From Pardosa pseudoannulata (lineage: Eukaryota; Arthropoda; Arachnida; Araneae; Lycosidae), in contig CM063507.1 in NCBI GenBank assembly GCA_032207245.1, positions 90,578,560-90,642,559 of the forward strand: DNA of 64,000 bases. Reading direction: 5' to 3'. A program made the translations under genes and the position numbers. The stretch's first letter is position 1; every line of letters starts with the position of its first letter. Shown here in pieces: positions 55,569-64,000 of this stretch. The notes beneath the pieces are model-generated. The model saw nothing but the letters and a program-made list of their open reading frames with translations. It searched no databases and had not been told where the DNA came from.

Positions 55569-57555
55569 ATTAACAGAGGGAGGTATCTCGTTCAGAATCC
55601 CATTAATTGCAATAATGAATAAGGTCACACTCAGTACGCTTCCCTGAGGAACTCCTTCTTCTTGAATAAAAGTGCGTGATAATGTATTTCCTACTCTAAC
55701 ACGAAAATTTCTTAAGGCCAAAAAGTTTTGAATGAAAATAGGCATATTACCACGCAACTCTAAATTGAATAGCTGCTGTAGAATACCATGACGCCAAGTG
55801 CAGTCATATGCCTTTTCTATATCGAAAAACACCGACACCAAATGCTTCCGTTTAACGAAAGCGTTCCGGATTCTGGTTTCCAAATCAATTATATTATCTA
55901 ACGTGCTCCTTCCACGACGAAAACCACTCTGAAAATTTGATAGGTAATTATTTTCCTCCAGGTAGTATATCAGACGAACGTTTATCATTTTTTCAAGTAA
56001 TTTGCATAAACAGTTCGTCAGAGCAATTGGACGGTAGCTGAGAGGATTCGTAGGGTCTTTATCAGGTTTTATAATGGGGATTACAATAGCCTCTCTCCAC
56101 GAGGAAGGAAAGCTATGTTCTCTCCAAATTCTATTGTAAAGATTTAGAAGGTTGAGCATTGAAACTGAAGAGAGGTTTTTTATCATTTCGTACGAAATAT
56201 TATCCGGACCAGCAGAAGATTTATGGACTTTATTCAAGGCTCTGTTTAGTTCTAAAATGGTAAAATCAGAATTATAGGGAAAGTTAAACGTAGTTTGAAA
56301 GTTTATGGGTTTATCCTCGACCAGGTTTTTAAGTTTTGTAAAATATGAAGAGTAATTTGAACTTGAAGATATATCAGCTAAGGATGAGGCTATTGTGTTG
56401 GCTATGTCATCAACAGAAGTTATTAGGTTGTTATTGTAATTTAAAATTTGGATTTGGTTGTTTGGGTAAACGCCTGAACAGCGTTTAACTTTTACCCATA
56501 AATCTTTACTGGAAATGGAGGAAGTGATACTGCTTATATAATTCACCCACGAATCCTTTTGGCTACGTCTTAAAGTGCGACGAAAAATACTTTTGCATTT
56601 TTTTATAATTTATTAAGTTCTCCGTCGTAGGATGTCTCTTGAACAATTGGAACGCTTTTCTCTTAGCTTTATAACAAATTTTACACTCTTGGTTCCACCA
56701 TGGCTTTGTTTGCTTTTGAGGACGACAGGAAGATTTTTTAATGGAAATATCAGCTGTGAAATTATTGTTTCAGTTATATGATCCACTGCTTCATCAATAG
56801 TATTATTGTTGACCATGTCTGTAGAGATATTGGCTAGGATACGAAATTTATCCCAATCAGCGGAGCCTAGAACATAACGAGGAACACGCTGATTGGTATT
56901 GGTGGCATTATTGTGAGTTAGAATAATAGGAAAGTGATCACTATTATAAAGGTAAGAATCCACTGCAAAATTCCAGAACGGAAAAATTTGAGGGCTGGAG
57001 GGATCGAAAATCAAGGGAGTGAAAGGTTCTTGTAGGGGAATGGAGGTAAGTATATTGATTTGTATAGTAGATGCACAGATCATGGTCGGATATTAGTTTT
57101 TCAATTTGTCGACCACGTTTATTAAGGTTGGGGCTACCCCACAATGGATTATGACCATTCAAGTCCCCAACAATAATAAAAGGGATTGGAAGTTGAGTAA
57201 TTAGGTTATTAAGAGTGTTCTGGGAGATGATATTATTTGGAGGTATATAGAGGTTACAGACAGTTATTAGAGATTGTATATGAATTTGAACAGCAACTGC
57301 TTGGAGGTTAGTACTAATGTTTAAAGTTCTCACAGGGTAGTCATGAGAAGTGAAGAGGGCTACACCACCACAAACCCTGCCCCCTTCAATGTAATCTTTT
57401 CTGATAGTACTATAACGTTTTAATTTGGCTGATTTATTGCTGTCAAGTAGAGTCTCTTGAAGGGCAAAACAAACAGGATGGTATTTGTTTACGAGATCTC
57501 TGATATGAGAGACGTGACATTTGAAGCCATGGCAGTTCCAAGACAAAAGCGTCAT
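55569..57555 (-). pseudogene. LINE F ORF2: endonuclease and truncated RT
   Basis: Starts MTLLSWNCHGFKCHVSHIRD; endonuclease motifs QETLLD, VGDLNGHNPLWGS and YNSDHFPI present. Frameshifts near 57000 (after the GDLNGH block), 56750 and 56600. The RT piece keeps SGFRRGRSTLDN and EEGVPQGSVLSV; the DIEKAYDRTW motif has Arg to Cys (DCTW). Truncated before the YVDD active site. Nearly identical in protein to LINE D. Confidence 0.88.
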
Positions 57556-57585
57556 TGTAAAAGTTAGGGAGGAAAAGGATGGAGT

Positions 57586-58897
57586 TTATGTAGGTTGGGA
57601 CTTAGCCCACATGCCTTCAGAGTCCGAGTTATCAGTCAACATATCCTCTTCGGAAGTGACATAAACTTTTATTGAATCGTCCTCAGCAACTGGACGATTT
57701 TTTAAGAAATCTTTGCTCGATAATTTAGATTTGAAAGGTTTTTTGGAGGTTTCGTCATCGTCGAAATCCTCCAGTAGATTACTTTTATTTTTTTTTTTCT
57801 TTCAGTCACTGTAAGTTTTTCATGTTTGGAAGTCTTTTTCTTAGATGGAAAACTAGTAATCTTTGCCTTTGTTAAAATCTTACTTGATGCTTGAGTTTTA
57901 GGAGTTAATTTATTTCTAGGTACGCGTTCATTTAAGGGTTTTGGAACAATTACATTTTCAAATGTAAGAGCTTTATTTTCAAATTTTGAGAGTTGATCAC
58001 GAGGAGATTTAGGGCTATTGGGTAATTTTGGAATATTTTCAGTTTGTGTGCTTATTGTTTTGCATTGCTTTTACAGCTGCAGCAAAAGAGATTCCAGGTT
58101 TGGGTGTTCTTTCTTCTACTAGTTTCCGAGCGTCTGGATAAGAGATGTTATTTTTCACTTTCAGTGCCTGTACTTCTTTTTTCCAGTACCCACTTAGGGC
58201 AAGTACAGGAATAGGCAGGATGGTCTCCTTTGCAGTTGACGCATTTAGGTTTTGATTTGCAGTCAACGCCGTCGTGGCCAACTTCTGCGCAACGAGGGCA
58301 GGTAATGGAACCACGACATGATGTTTTAGAATGTCCAAAGCGTTGGCATTGAAAACAACGCAATGGACTGGGAACAAAGGGACGTACAGGGCATCGAAGG
58401 TATCCAGCATTAATATGGGAAGGCAACGATGGAGTGTTGAATGTCAGAATTATATGTTTTGTCGGCAGTATTTTGCCGTCTCGACGGATGGTAATTCGTC
58501 TTACTGCACAAACATGTTGCTGTTTTAAACCTTCCAATATATCATCATCGGGAACATTGTACAATTCTCCCTCTGATATAACACCTCTACTAAAATTTAA
58601 ACTGCTATGAGGAGTAACAGTCACTAAAATTTCTCCAAATTTTGTGCATTTCATAAGATTACAGGCTTGCTTCGTGTCTGCGACTTCTATTAGCAAGACA
58701 CCAGATCTTAATTTTTTCACTTTTTTAACTTGCCCGACAGATGACGAGATACATTTATGTATCAGGAAAGGCGAGACAGCCGAAAAGCTCCCCTCCTTTC
58801 TCTGTACAATAAAAAACTTTGCCTGATCAATATCCACATGATTACAGTGCCCCTTTTGACCCAAGGGGAGAGGTTGTGGGGGGGTTGAGGAATCCAT
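57586..58897 (-). pseudogene. LINE F ORF1, gag-like with three CCHC knuckles
   Basis: Starts MDSSTPPQPLPLGQKGHCNH. Same layout as LINE A ORF1: LNFSRGVISEGEL, VRRITIRRDGKILPTKHIIL, then CFQCQRFGHSKTSC, CPRCAEVGHDGVDC and CVNCKGDHPAYSCTC. A shift at about 58180 and another near 58040 break the C-terminal part, which ends in an acidic VTSEEDMLTDNSDSEG tail and TAA at 57588-57586. Confidence 0.88.
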
Positions 58898-59433
58898 AAT
58901 TAGAAGGAAGTTTTTCAGATCCCGGCGGCACCACCCACCATGGAGCCCAACAAGGGGATGCTAAACGCTCCCAAAAAGGGACATAAAGTCGCACCAGTGC
59001 TAACCGGGATCTATACGCGCACAGCTACCCCTTAAGCAGCCTCGACCCATTAAAGTGCCCAGCAGGTAACCGATTGCTTGGCCCAGGCCAGTGACAAAAG
59101 TCGTCCGACCAGCCGATTGATGTAGACGGGACTATTCTACACCACCCGTTTACCCGAAGCAGGGGCCAAAGTAATGTGTTGGTTTCCCTCAATTACCAGG
59201 ATCCCCCTTTCCGGGGACACGGGTCTCCACGCACGGCAAACACGTGGGTGGTTAACAAATCGCGAGATGTTGTGTTCAGAAAGGAACACAACATATCGCG
59301 ATAAGCCCTCACCTCCGAAAAGGTAACCACAATGAGGGAGAAAGGAAAGAAAAGGAAAAGAACACAAGATCGCTGGGGTACTTCGGGATTGCGACACCCG
59401 TGTTTACCTAAAGTAGGTAAACCCCCTGAGGGG
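58898..59433 (-). promoter_or_regulatory. LINE F 5' UTR with strong hairpin
   Basis: Contains a long imperfect hairpin at 59261-59300: CGCGA and ATGTTGTGTTC pairing with GAACACAACAT and TCGCG. The 5' end is CCCCTCAGGGGGTTTACCTA with the GTTTACCT/AGGTAAAC hairpin. The same blocks occur in LINE A at 29842-30436 with paired substitutions. Confidence 0.75.
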
Positions 59434-59787
59434 GCCACAGGAAGGACCCTATATAACCACGTTTCCAAGGTCAGCTTAAACAGATGTAGCCCTAACGCTG
59501 CAATAACATCGCTCCTCACAGGACACGGGCCCTTTCCAGCATACTTCGAGCGGTTCCACATCAAGCACAACATCACAGCTCAATGCGTATGCGGTGGTCA
59601 AGGTACCTCGGAACGCTATATGTTCGAGTGCCAAACAACAACAGACCATCACTTCAAGAAACCATCAAATGCAAGCAAGGAGACTTGGTTAGACCAGCTT
59701 TTCACCAATAAGATACTACAGGCCAAAGCCGTCAGACTCTTAGGTTGGCTCGACGACCACCAAGACGATCTAACCTCGTCAGGATAG
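59434..59787 (+). pseudogene. C-terminus of another LINE ORF2 (plus strand), cut by LINE F
   Basis: Open frame to TAG at 59785-59787: GATGRTLYNHVSKVSLNRCS, SLLTGHGPFPAYFERFHIKH, then CVCGGQGTSERYMFECQTTT. This is the typical tail of arthropod Jockey/R1-like ORF2 proteins (LTGHG-F--Y--R, CxC...HxxFEC). The His of the zinc knuckle is Arg. The upstream part of this ORF is absent, replaced by LINE F on the opposite strand. Confidence 0.75.
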
Positions 59788-60870
59788 ACCCAAACAAGGT
59801 TGGCACTTGAGCGTCAAAATTGTTGGCAATTATATATTTCTAAATATTTCATACAATCAGTGTATCTGTCTAACTAATCACAAATCTTGAATTAAGGTGC
59901 CACACTCTTAAGAATTTCATAGTATCTACATTTTCATTTGTGTTCAGCTGTTAAGCAAAATAGTCTTTGCACAATAGCTACTCAAAGGATGTGATAAACT
60001 CGTATATGTACCACCTATAATAATCATTTCATTCATTTTCAGAGTATATGTCAAATTACCTCTATCAAATTTTGTTGAAAGGGAAACTTGAAAGGATGTG
60101 ATAAACTTGTATATGTGCCACTTATCATAATTACCTCACTCAATCAATGTACTCGTTATACAATTCTCAAATCCTGAATTAGGGTACCTCTCTCTAAGAT
60201 CTTTCAAAGTATTTGTATTCTCATTTGTGTTATAAATATGTGCTACTTCTTATGTTCATCAGTCACATCGTGTACTTCAATTCTTATTATATCTTATTTG
60301 CAAATTATTTCCAATATTTTTTATTTCAAATGTTCAGAAATCAATTATAAATCTCAAAAGGCAAATTGTGAACAACAACAAAAACTCAAACGGCCTTGTA
60401 AAATGGCAGGACCTCTGTAGAGGTATCCCCACGGACTGCCGAATTATGTCCAAGACAACCCTTGTATCTAAAACGGCCATGTTCAGGGGCAGGACTCATG
60501 GGGAGGACCCCCCCCCCCGCGCTGCCGAGTTTTGTTACATGTAAAAAACTATTTTTTGCTTCTTAATAAACGTCCGATGGGCGGAGAACTCGGAGAGCAA
60601 ACTTCGTCGCTGGACAGGTATTTCCGGGTCGACATCAAACGCCCTACACCGGCCCGCCCGGTGGGCGGTCGACTGCTGGCCAATTCAATCCCCAAGAGAC
60701 CCCAGTCTGCACCCAGACACCATTGAGCTAGGTTGGTCACCTGAGAGCTCCTGAGCCAAAGTCTCAACTAGTGCGGTTATTTTCATCTCTCAACTCAAAC
60801 CACTTCCATTGGATAGCCCTGTGAATTCTACTCGAGGATATGCAATTTGGTGCAATTTTGATCATAATTA
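59788..60870 (+). repeat. Probable 3' UTR and tail region with internal duplications
   Basis: Follows the ORF2 stop. GGATGTGATAAAC(T/C)(C/T)GTATATGT occurs at about 59988 and 60094, CAAATC(T/C)TGAATTA at about 59880 and 60167, and a GC-rich block with ACGGCC...GGCAGGAC...CTGCCGA is doubled at about 60390 and 60472. No coding frame. The right end (60590-60720) resembles 63240-63320. Confidence 0.45.
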
Positions 60871-60871
60871 G

Positions 60872-60960
60872 CAAAGGACAGGGACGCAACCAATACGAGC
60901 TGATGACTCGTGCTCACTGGGAATTCCTTGTTCATGGGAAACAATTACAATCCCCAAGAG
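60872..60960 (-). rRNA. 18S rRNA-like fragment, copy 1 (pseudogene)
   Basis: Minus strand reads GGGGATTGTAATTGTTTCCC, ATGAACAAGGAATTCCCAGT and ACGAGTCATCAGCTCGTATT, then GTCCCTGTCCTTTG. This is the conserved 3' domain of eukaryotic 18S rRNA (ATGAACGAGGAATTCCCAGT...GTCCCTGCCCTTTG) with substitutions. Only about 90 bases, so a fragment. Confidence 0.75.
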
Positions 60961-62429
60961 TTTTCATTCCATCTTTGGGAATTGTGTGTCTACTATGAAG
61001 ACCTGTGCTCCATCCAATTTTAGTGCCTTTATGTGTTTAATTAACGGACTTATCCGTTAATTAGTGTCTTAACTAATTAGTGCGATTGTGCCTGTGTTTG
61101 TGTGCTAATCTTCATTCTACCTCTGGATTACCATATCGGATACTAAGGACTAATCAGCTCTTCAGACTGTGAGTCTTTACTTTCATTTTTCACATAATTA
61201 CGAACTAATTAGCGTAATTAACTTAAATATTTTATTACTGCTATACTATTGAGTATTTTTAATTTCTGTGCTCATATACTAAAACCTACTACGTTCCTTT
61301 ATGTTGATGCAAATTTTCGTGTTTATTCAACCGTAATTAATTTTTATCTGTCATAACTAATTAGTGTTATCTTAGCCATTGTTATTATTATTCTTATATT
61401 CGGATGCTATTTTATTGTTACCTTTATTTAAGTACTTGCCGTGTATGATTTTCATCTCATTTTATGCATTTTTAGTGAAGTTATTAATTAAAAAGTGTTT
61501 CTAATTACCATTGTTATTATATGTTGTTTAAGTGTTCTCACCTTAAAAATGTCATTCATAAGTGTTTCTGCTTTCCAAGCCAAGTCCAGCGACACCAACT
61601 ACTAAGCTCTACCCCTTCTCATTGACGAGCTACAGCTCTAATTAAGTACTAATTAAGGGCGATTAATTAGCGTCCCACAACTCACCTAATTGTCCCAGAG
61701 CTCCCATTTTCAAGCTCTGATAAAGGTACATAAGCCTCTAGCTCCATACCTAACATCAAGCTCATAGGAGCATTCCTTGCTTACATATCGGCGGCTAATT
61801 AATTAGCCGATTTAATTATATCGGAAATTCTATTTCCTGTAATTCTAATCTCAGAGTCACGTAACAGGTGTCGTTGGATTCGTCTCGGCGAGCCCTCTCC
61901 ATATCTATATCTGTTTATTATATATTCCCCATAGTTACGGCTCAGCGAGCTTAATTAATTTTTAATTAAGGCCAATTAATCGGCCCTAGGGGTGTTATAT
62001 TTAGCCCAAAATACCTTGTGTGATACATCTAGGAAAAGCTCATAACAAGACCTATCGATTAAAGCCACTCTCGCTAAGCTCCAGCAATAATTTGAAGTAT
62101 CGAGTTTTTTTTTTTAATACGGGACTTAGAAAATATCTGTCATCCCACATGGTAGCACGTGGTTTCACTGGGCGCGCCCATCTTGGTTTTGCAACCCACG
62201 TGGTCGCAAATTTTGGTCAGTCAGAGGTTGACACGTGTCCTTGGGACTTTGTAACATTTTTTTTTAGGTCAAGTCCGGACTTTGCCGAAAATTTTCGGAG
62301 TTTTTCGGACCGTTTTTAGGCCTTACAAGGCCTGGCTTTTAATTTATCAAATTTTTTTTCCCCAAGTTCGGGTGAAGACCTCACTCCCAAAAGGGCGGAC
62401 CTAACGATCTCAACCGGCCCACTACCACG
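60961..62429 (+). promoter_or_regulatory. TAATTA-rich leader-like region before an ORF1-like gene
   Basis: At least ten TAATTA or TTAATTAG words between about 61055 and 61985, including the perfect 16-bp palindrome GGCTAATTAATTAGCC near 61794. It lies directly upstream of the ORF at 62430. It could be a LINE 5' UTR/promoter or unrelated DNA; no coding frame. Confidence 0.35.
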
Positions 62430-62831
62430 ATGGTATCATCTAGTGAGTCAGACGACGATCGTGCACAAAGCCCACATGCGCGTAGGTCTAGCAGGAAGCA
62501 CCGTACGACTAAGCGCCTCTGCGACGAGGTATCAACACCTCGACTTATGGCAGAAACTGCTAACGCCTCAGAAGAAGCACCACTAGCCAACCTCAAAGGC
62601 AAGCTCTCAAAACAGCCCAAAAAGAAGGACAAGAGCAAGATCACTCCAGCCACAGTCCCCCATGACTCCAGCTCAGACAGTGATGTCAATGAGAAGCATA
62701 ACCAAAGCTCGCACGAGGAGGTCGTCTCGGATGGCCACGGCGGTCTACGGACCAGAACTAAAGCAGCAACCAACAACCCAACGGTCGCAAACAAAGCAAA
62801 TAAGAAAACCAAACCAGCTACCAATTCCTGA
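62430..62831 (+). CDS. Disordered N-terminal part of a LINE ORF1-like protein, 133 aa
   Basis: Good start context (CCACGATGG). Highly charged and Ser-rich: MVSSSESDDDRAQSPHARRS, then KGKLSKQPKKKDKSK and acidic SSDSDVNEK. Such disordered N-termini precede the RNA-binding part of many LINE ORF1 proteins, and a CCHC ORF1 part follows on the same strand at 63455. The stop at 62831 lies at the border of the inserted 62833-63453 block, so the ORF was probably longer. The link is inferred from position only. Confidence 0.45.
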   Translation: MVSSSESDDDRAQSPHARRSSRKHRTTKRLCDEVSTPRLMAETANASEEAPLANLKGKLSKQPKKKDKSKITPATVPHDSSSDSDVNEKHNQSSHEEVVSDGHGGLRTRTKAATNNPTVANKANKKTKPATNS

Positions 62832-62832
62832 A

Positions 62833-63240
62833 TACCCATAAATCTCTACTAGAAATGGAGGAAGAGATACTGCTAATATAGTTCACCCACGAATCTCTTT
62901 GGCTACGTCTTAAGGTGCGACGGAAAATACTTTTGCATTTCTTATAATTAATAAAGTTCTCCGTCGTAGAATGTCTTTTAAACACGGAAAACGCTTTTTT
63001 TTCTCCTTATAAGTATTTGTACACTCTTGGTTCCACCATGGCTTTGTCTGCTTTTAAGGATGGCAGGATGATTTTTCAATAGAAATGTCAGCTGCAGAAA
63101 TTATTATTTTAGTTATCTGATTTACTGCTTCATCAATAGTATTATTGTCGACCATGTCTGTAGAGATATTAGCTAGGATACGGAATTTATCCCAATCAGC
63201 GGAACCGAGAATATAACGAGGTACCCGCTGTTTGGTATGG
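62833..63240 (-). mobile_element. Internal fragment of an F-subfamily LINE ORF2
   Basis: Corresponds to LINE D 48310-48715: minus strand includes RYILGSADWDKFRILANIST and the DMVDNNTIDEAVNQIT stretch, then the linker toward RT. Truncated at both ends. It is adjacent to the 18S-like fragment in the same orientation. Confidence 0.85.
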
Positions 63241-63329
63241 CGGGTATTTCGGTTTGGCATACAACGCCCTACGCCGGTGAGCCCGATGGGCGGCCAATCG
63301 CTGGTCAACTCAATTCGCAGTGCCCGCCT

Positions 63330-63452
63330 CCACTAAATCGGTAATAGCGACGGGCAGCGTGTACAAAGGACAGGGACGCAACCAATACGAGCTGATGACT
63401 CGTGCTCACTGGGAATTCCTCGTTCATGGGAAACAATTACAATCCCCAAGAG
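63330..63452 (-). rRNA. 18S rRNA-like fragment, copy 2 (pseudogene)
   Basis: Minus strand reads GGGGATTGTAATTGTTTCCC, ATGAACGAGGAATTCCCAGT, GTCCCTGTCCTTTGTACACG, CTGCCCGTCGCTATTACCGA and TTTAGTG. This matches 18S rRNA through the TTTGTACACACCGCCCGTCG CTACTACCGATT landmark with scattered changes. Beyond about 63330 toward the LINE fragment the match fades. Confidence 0.8.
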
Positions 63453-63454
63453 AC

Positions 63455-64000
63455 TGGAAGAAAAACGTCCGGCCCTGCAGCGAATCATGGTTCTAAACGT
63501 TCCAGACAACGTCACGGATTCAGATATCGTTCCCGGCCCTGACGTCTGAAGAGGACACCATTCCACCCCGACTTCTCAGAAAGTTCAGTGCTTTGAGAAA
63601 TAATCATTCACACTGGATATACCTCTGCTCAAGGAAGGATAGCCAGCGCCTAATCAACGCGGGCTTTATCCTAGTCGGCTTTCAAAAGCTCAAGGTGAAG
63701 AGGCACTTCTATGTGCACAGATGCAAAAACTGCCAAGAAGTCAACCGCCACCACACCTCAGAGTGCAGGTCTAAGACCTATTGCTCGTGGTGCGGCGGAA
63801 AACATCCAGTTGACGACTGCAAGGCGAAGGCACCCTCGTGCATCAACTGCTGCACATGGAACGACCTCCATAAGGAAGACGCCTCAGTTCCTAAAGAAAA
63901 GAAGCGCTACCTACGGGTAGACCATGCGGCAGACTCCCCCTTTTGTCCGGTTTTTCAGGACATAATGGAAGAATCGCCTCAACGTAGGCCAATGGAGAGC
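63455..64000 (+). pseudogene. LINE ORF1 C-terminal part with zinc knuckles, runs off the window
   Basis: Reads RPALQRIMVLNVPDNVTDSD, shifts frame at about 63538, then TSEEDTIPPRLLRKFSALRN, HWIYLCSRKDSQRLINAGFI, VGFQKLKVKRHFYVHRCKNC. Zinc-knuckle-like motifs CKNCQEVNRHHTSEC and CSWCGGKHPVDDC, then CINCC. This is the arrangement of R1/Jockey/CR1-like ORF1 proteins (RRM-like part then CCHC knuckles). It continues past 64000. Probably the same ORF as 62430-62831. Confidence 0.7.

Larger units (their letters stand above)
55569..59433 (-). mobile_element. LINE F, 5' half only
   Basis: Minus strand: 5' UTR 59433-58898, ORF1 58897-57586, ORF2 57555 to 55569, where it ends in mid RT at ...NEIPPSVN, one block before YVDD. 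Directly adjacent is the 5' end of LINE E. The missing 3' half is not found left of LINE E. The 5' end is embedded in a plus-strand LINE ORF2 (59434-59787). Confidence 0.88.

Noticed and set aside
59137..59576. Minus-strand ORFs over the LINE F 5' UTR
   Set aside because: They lie upstream of ORF1, are not kept open in LINE A or D, and cross the element border into unrelated DNA.
62381..62839. 152-aa minus-strand ORF
   Set aside because: Antisense shadow of the charged ORF1-like frame at 62430-62831; no motifs or splice context.

Overview
This looks like eukaryotic nuclear DNA from an arthropod, most plausibly an arachnid such as a spider. That is an inference from the repeat types (I/Jockey-group LINEs with an RNase H, many piggyBac and Tc1/mariner relics, tRNA-derived SINEs), the AT-rich background and the intron-rich gene structure; nothing in the window proves the species. 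Two 100-base N blocks (3123-3222, 39223-39322) are scaffold gaps.

Left part (1-24.1 kb). AT-rich sequence with degenerate repeats and a broken piggyBac transposase (3223-4250) is followed by the main host-gene candidate: eight GC-rich exons on the minus strand between 24055 and 6732, all with canonical splice sites and compatible phases. They encode a predicted protein of about 605 residues that I do not recognise. The large exon 7 holds about 1 kb of a 24-bp coding minisatellite (PTAGPSRL repeat), and the 3' UTR holds a second minisatellite of 27 bp with the same GACGG/CCGTC hairpin core. The introns carry piggyBac, Tc1 and SINE debris.

Middle part (24.6-43.4 kb). Element A is a complete 5.77 kb I/Jockey-group LINE on the minus strand (11-bp target-site duplication, ORF1 with three CCHC knuckles, ORF2 with endonuclease, RT and RNase H, broken only by two single-base homopolymer shifts). 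Next come two short piggyBac elements with TTAA-CACTAGAATTAC ends, one sitting in one copy of a duplicated segment whose other copy preserves the empty site, then a decayed Ty3/gypsy pol, a mariner relic, and an unrecognised acidic reading frame interrupted by an 805-bp insertion with 17-bp direct repeats.

Right part (43.5-59.4 kb). Three related LINEs lie head to tail on the minus strand. D is nested in E with a perfect 14-bp target-site duplication; F is cut in the middle of its RT exactly at the 5' end of E, and its missing half is not found on the far side. Comparison of copies A, D, E and F reveals hairpins near the 5' end, within the 5' UTR and in the 3' UTR whose stems change by compensatory pairs. 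These are the best candidates here for undescribed functional RNA structure.

Right edge (59.4-64 kb). Plus-strand debris of one or more other LINEs: an ORF2 C-terminus, a TAATTA-rich leader-like region, and a gag-like ORF1 split by a LINE fragment fused to an antisense 18S rRNA-like fragment.
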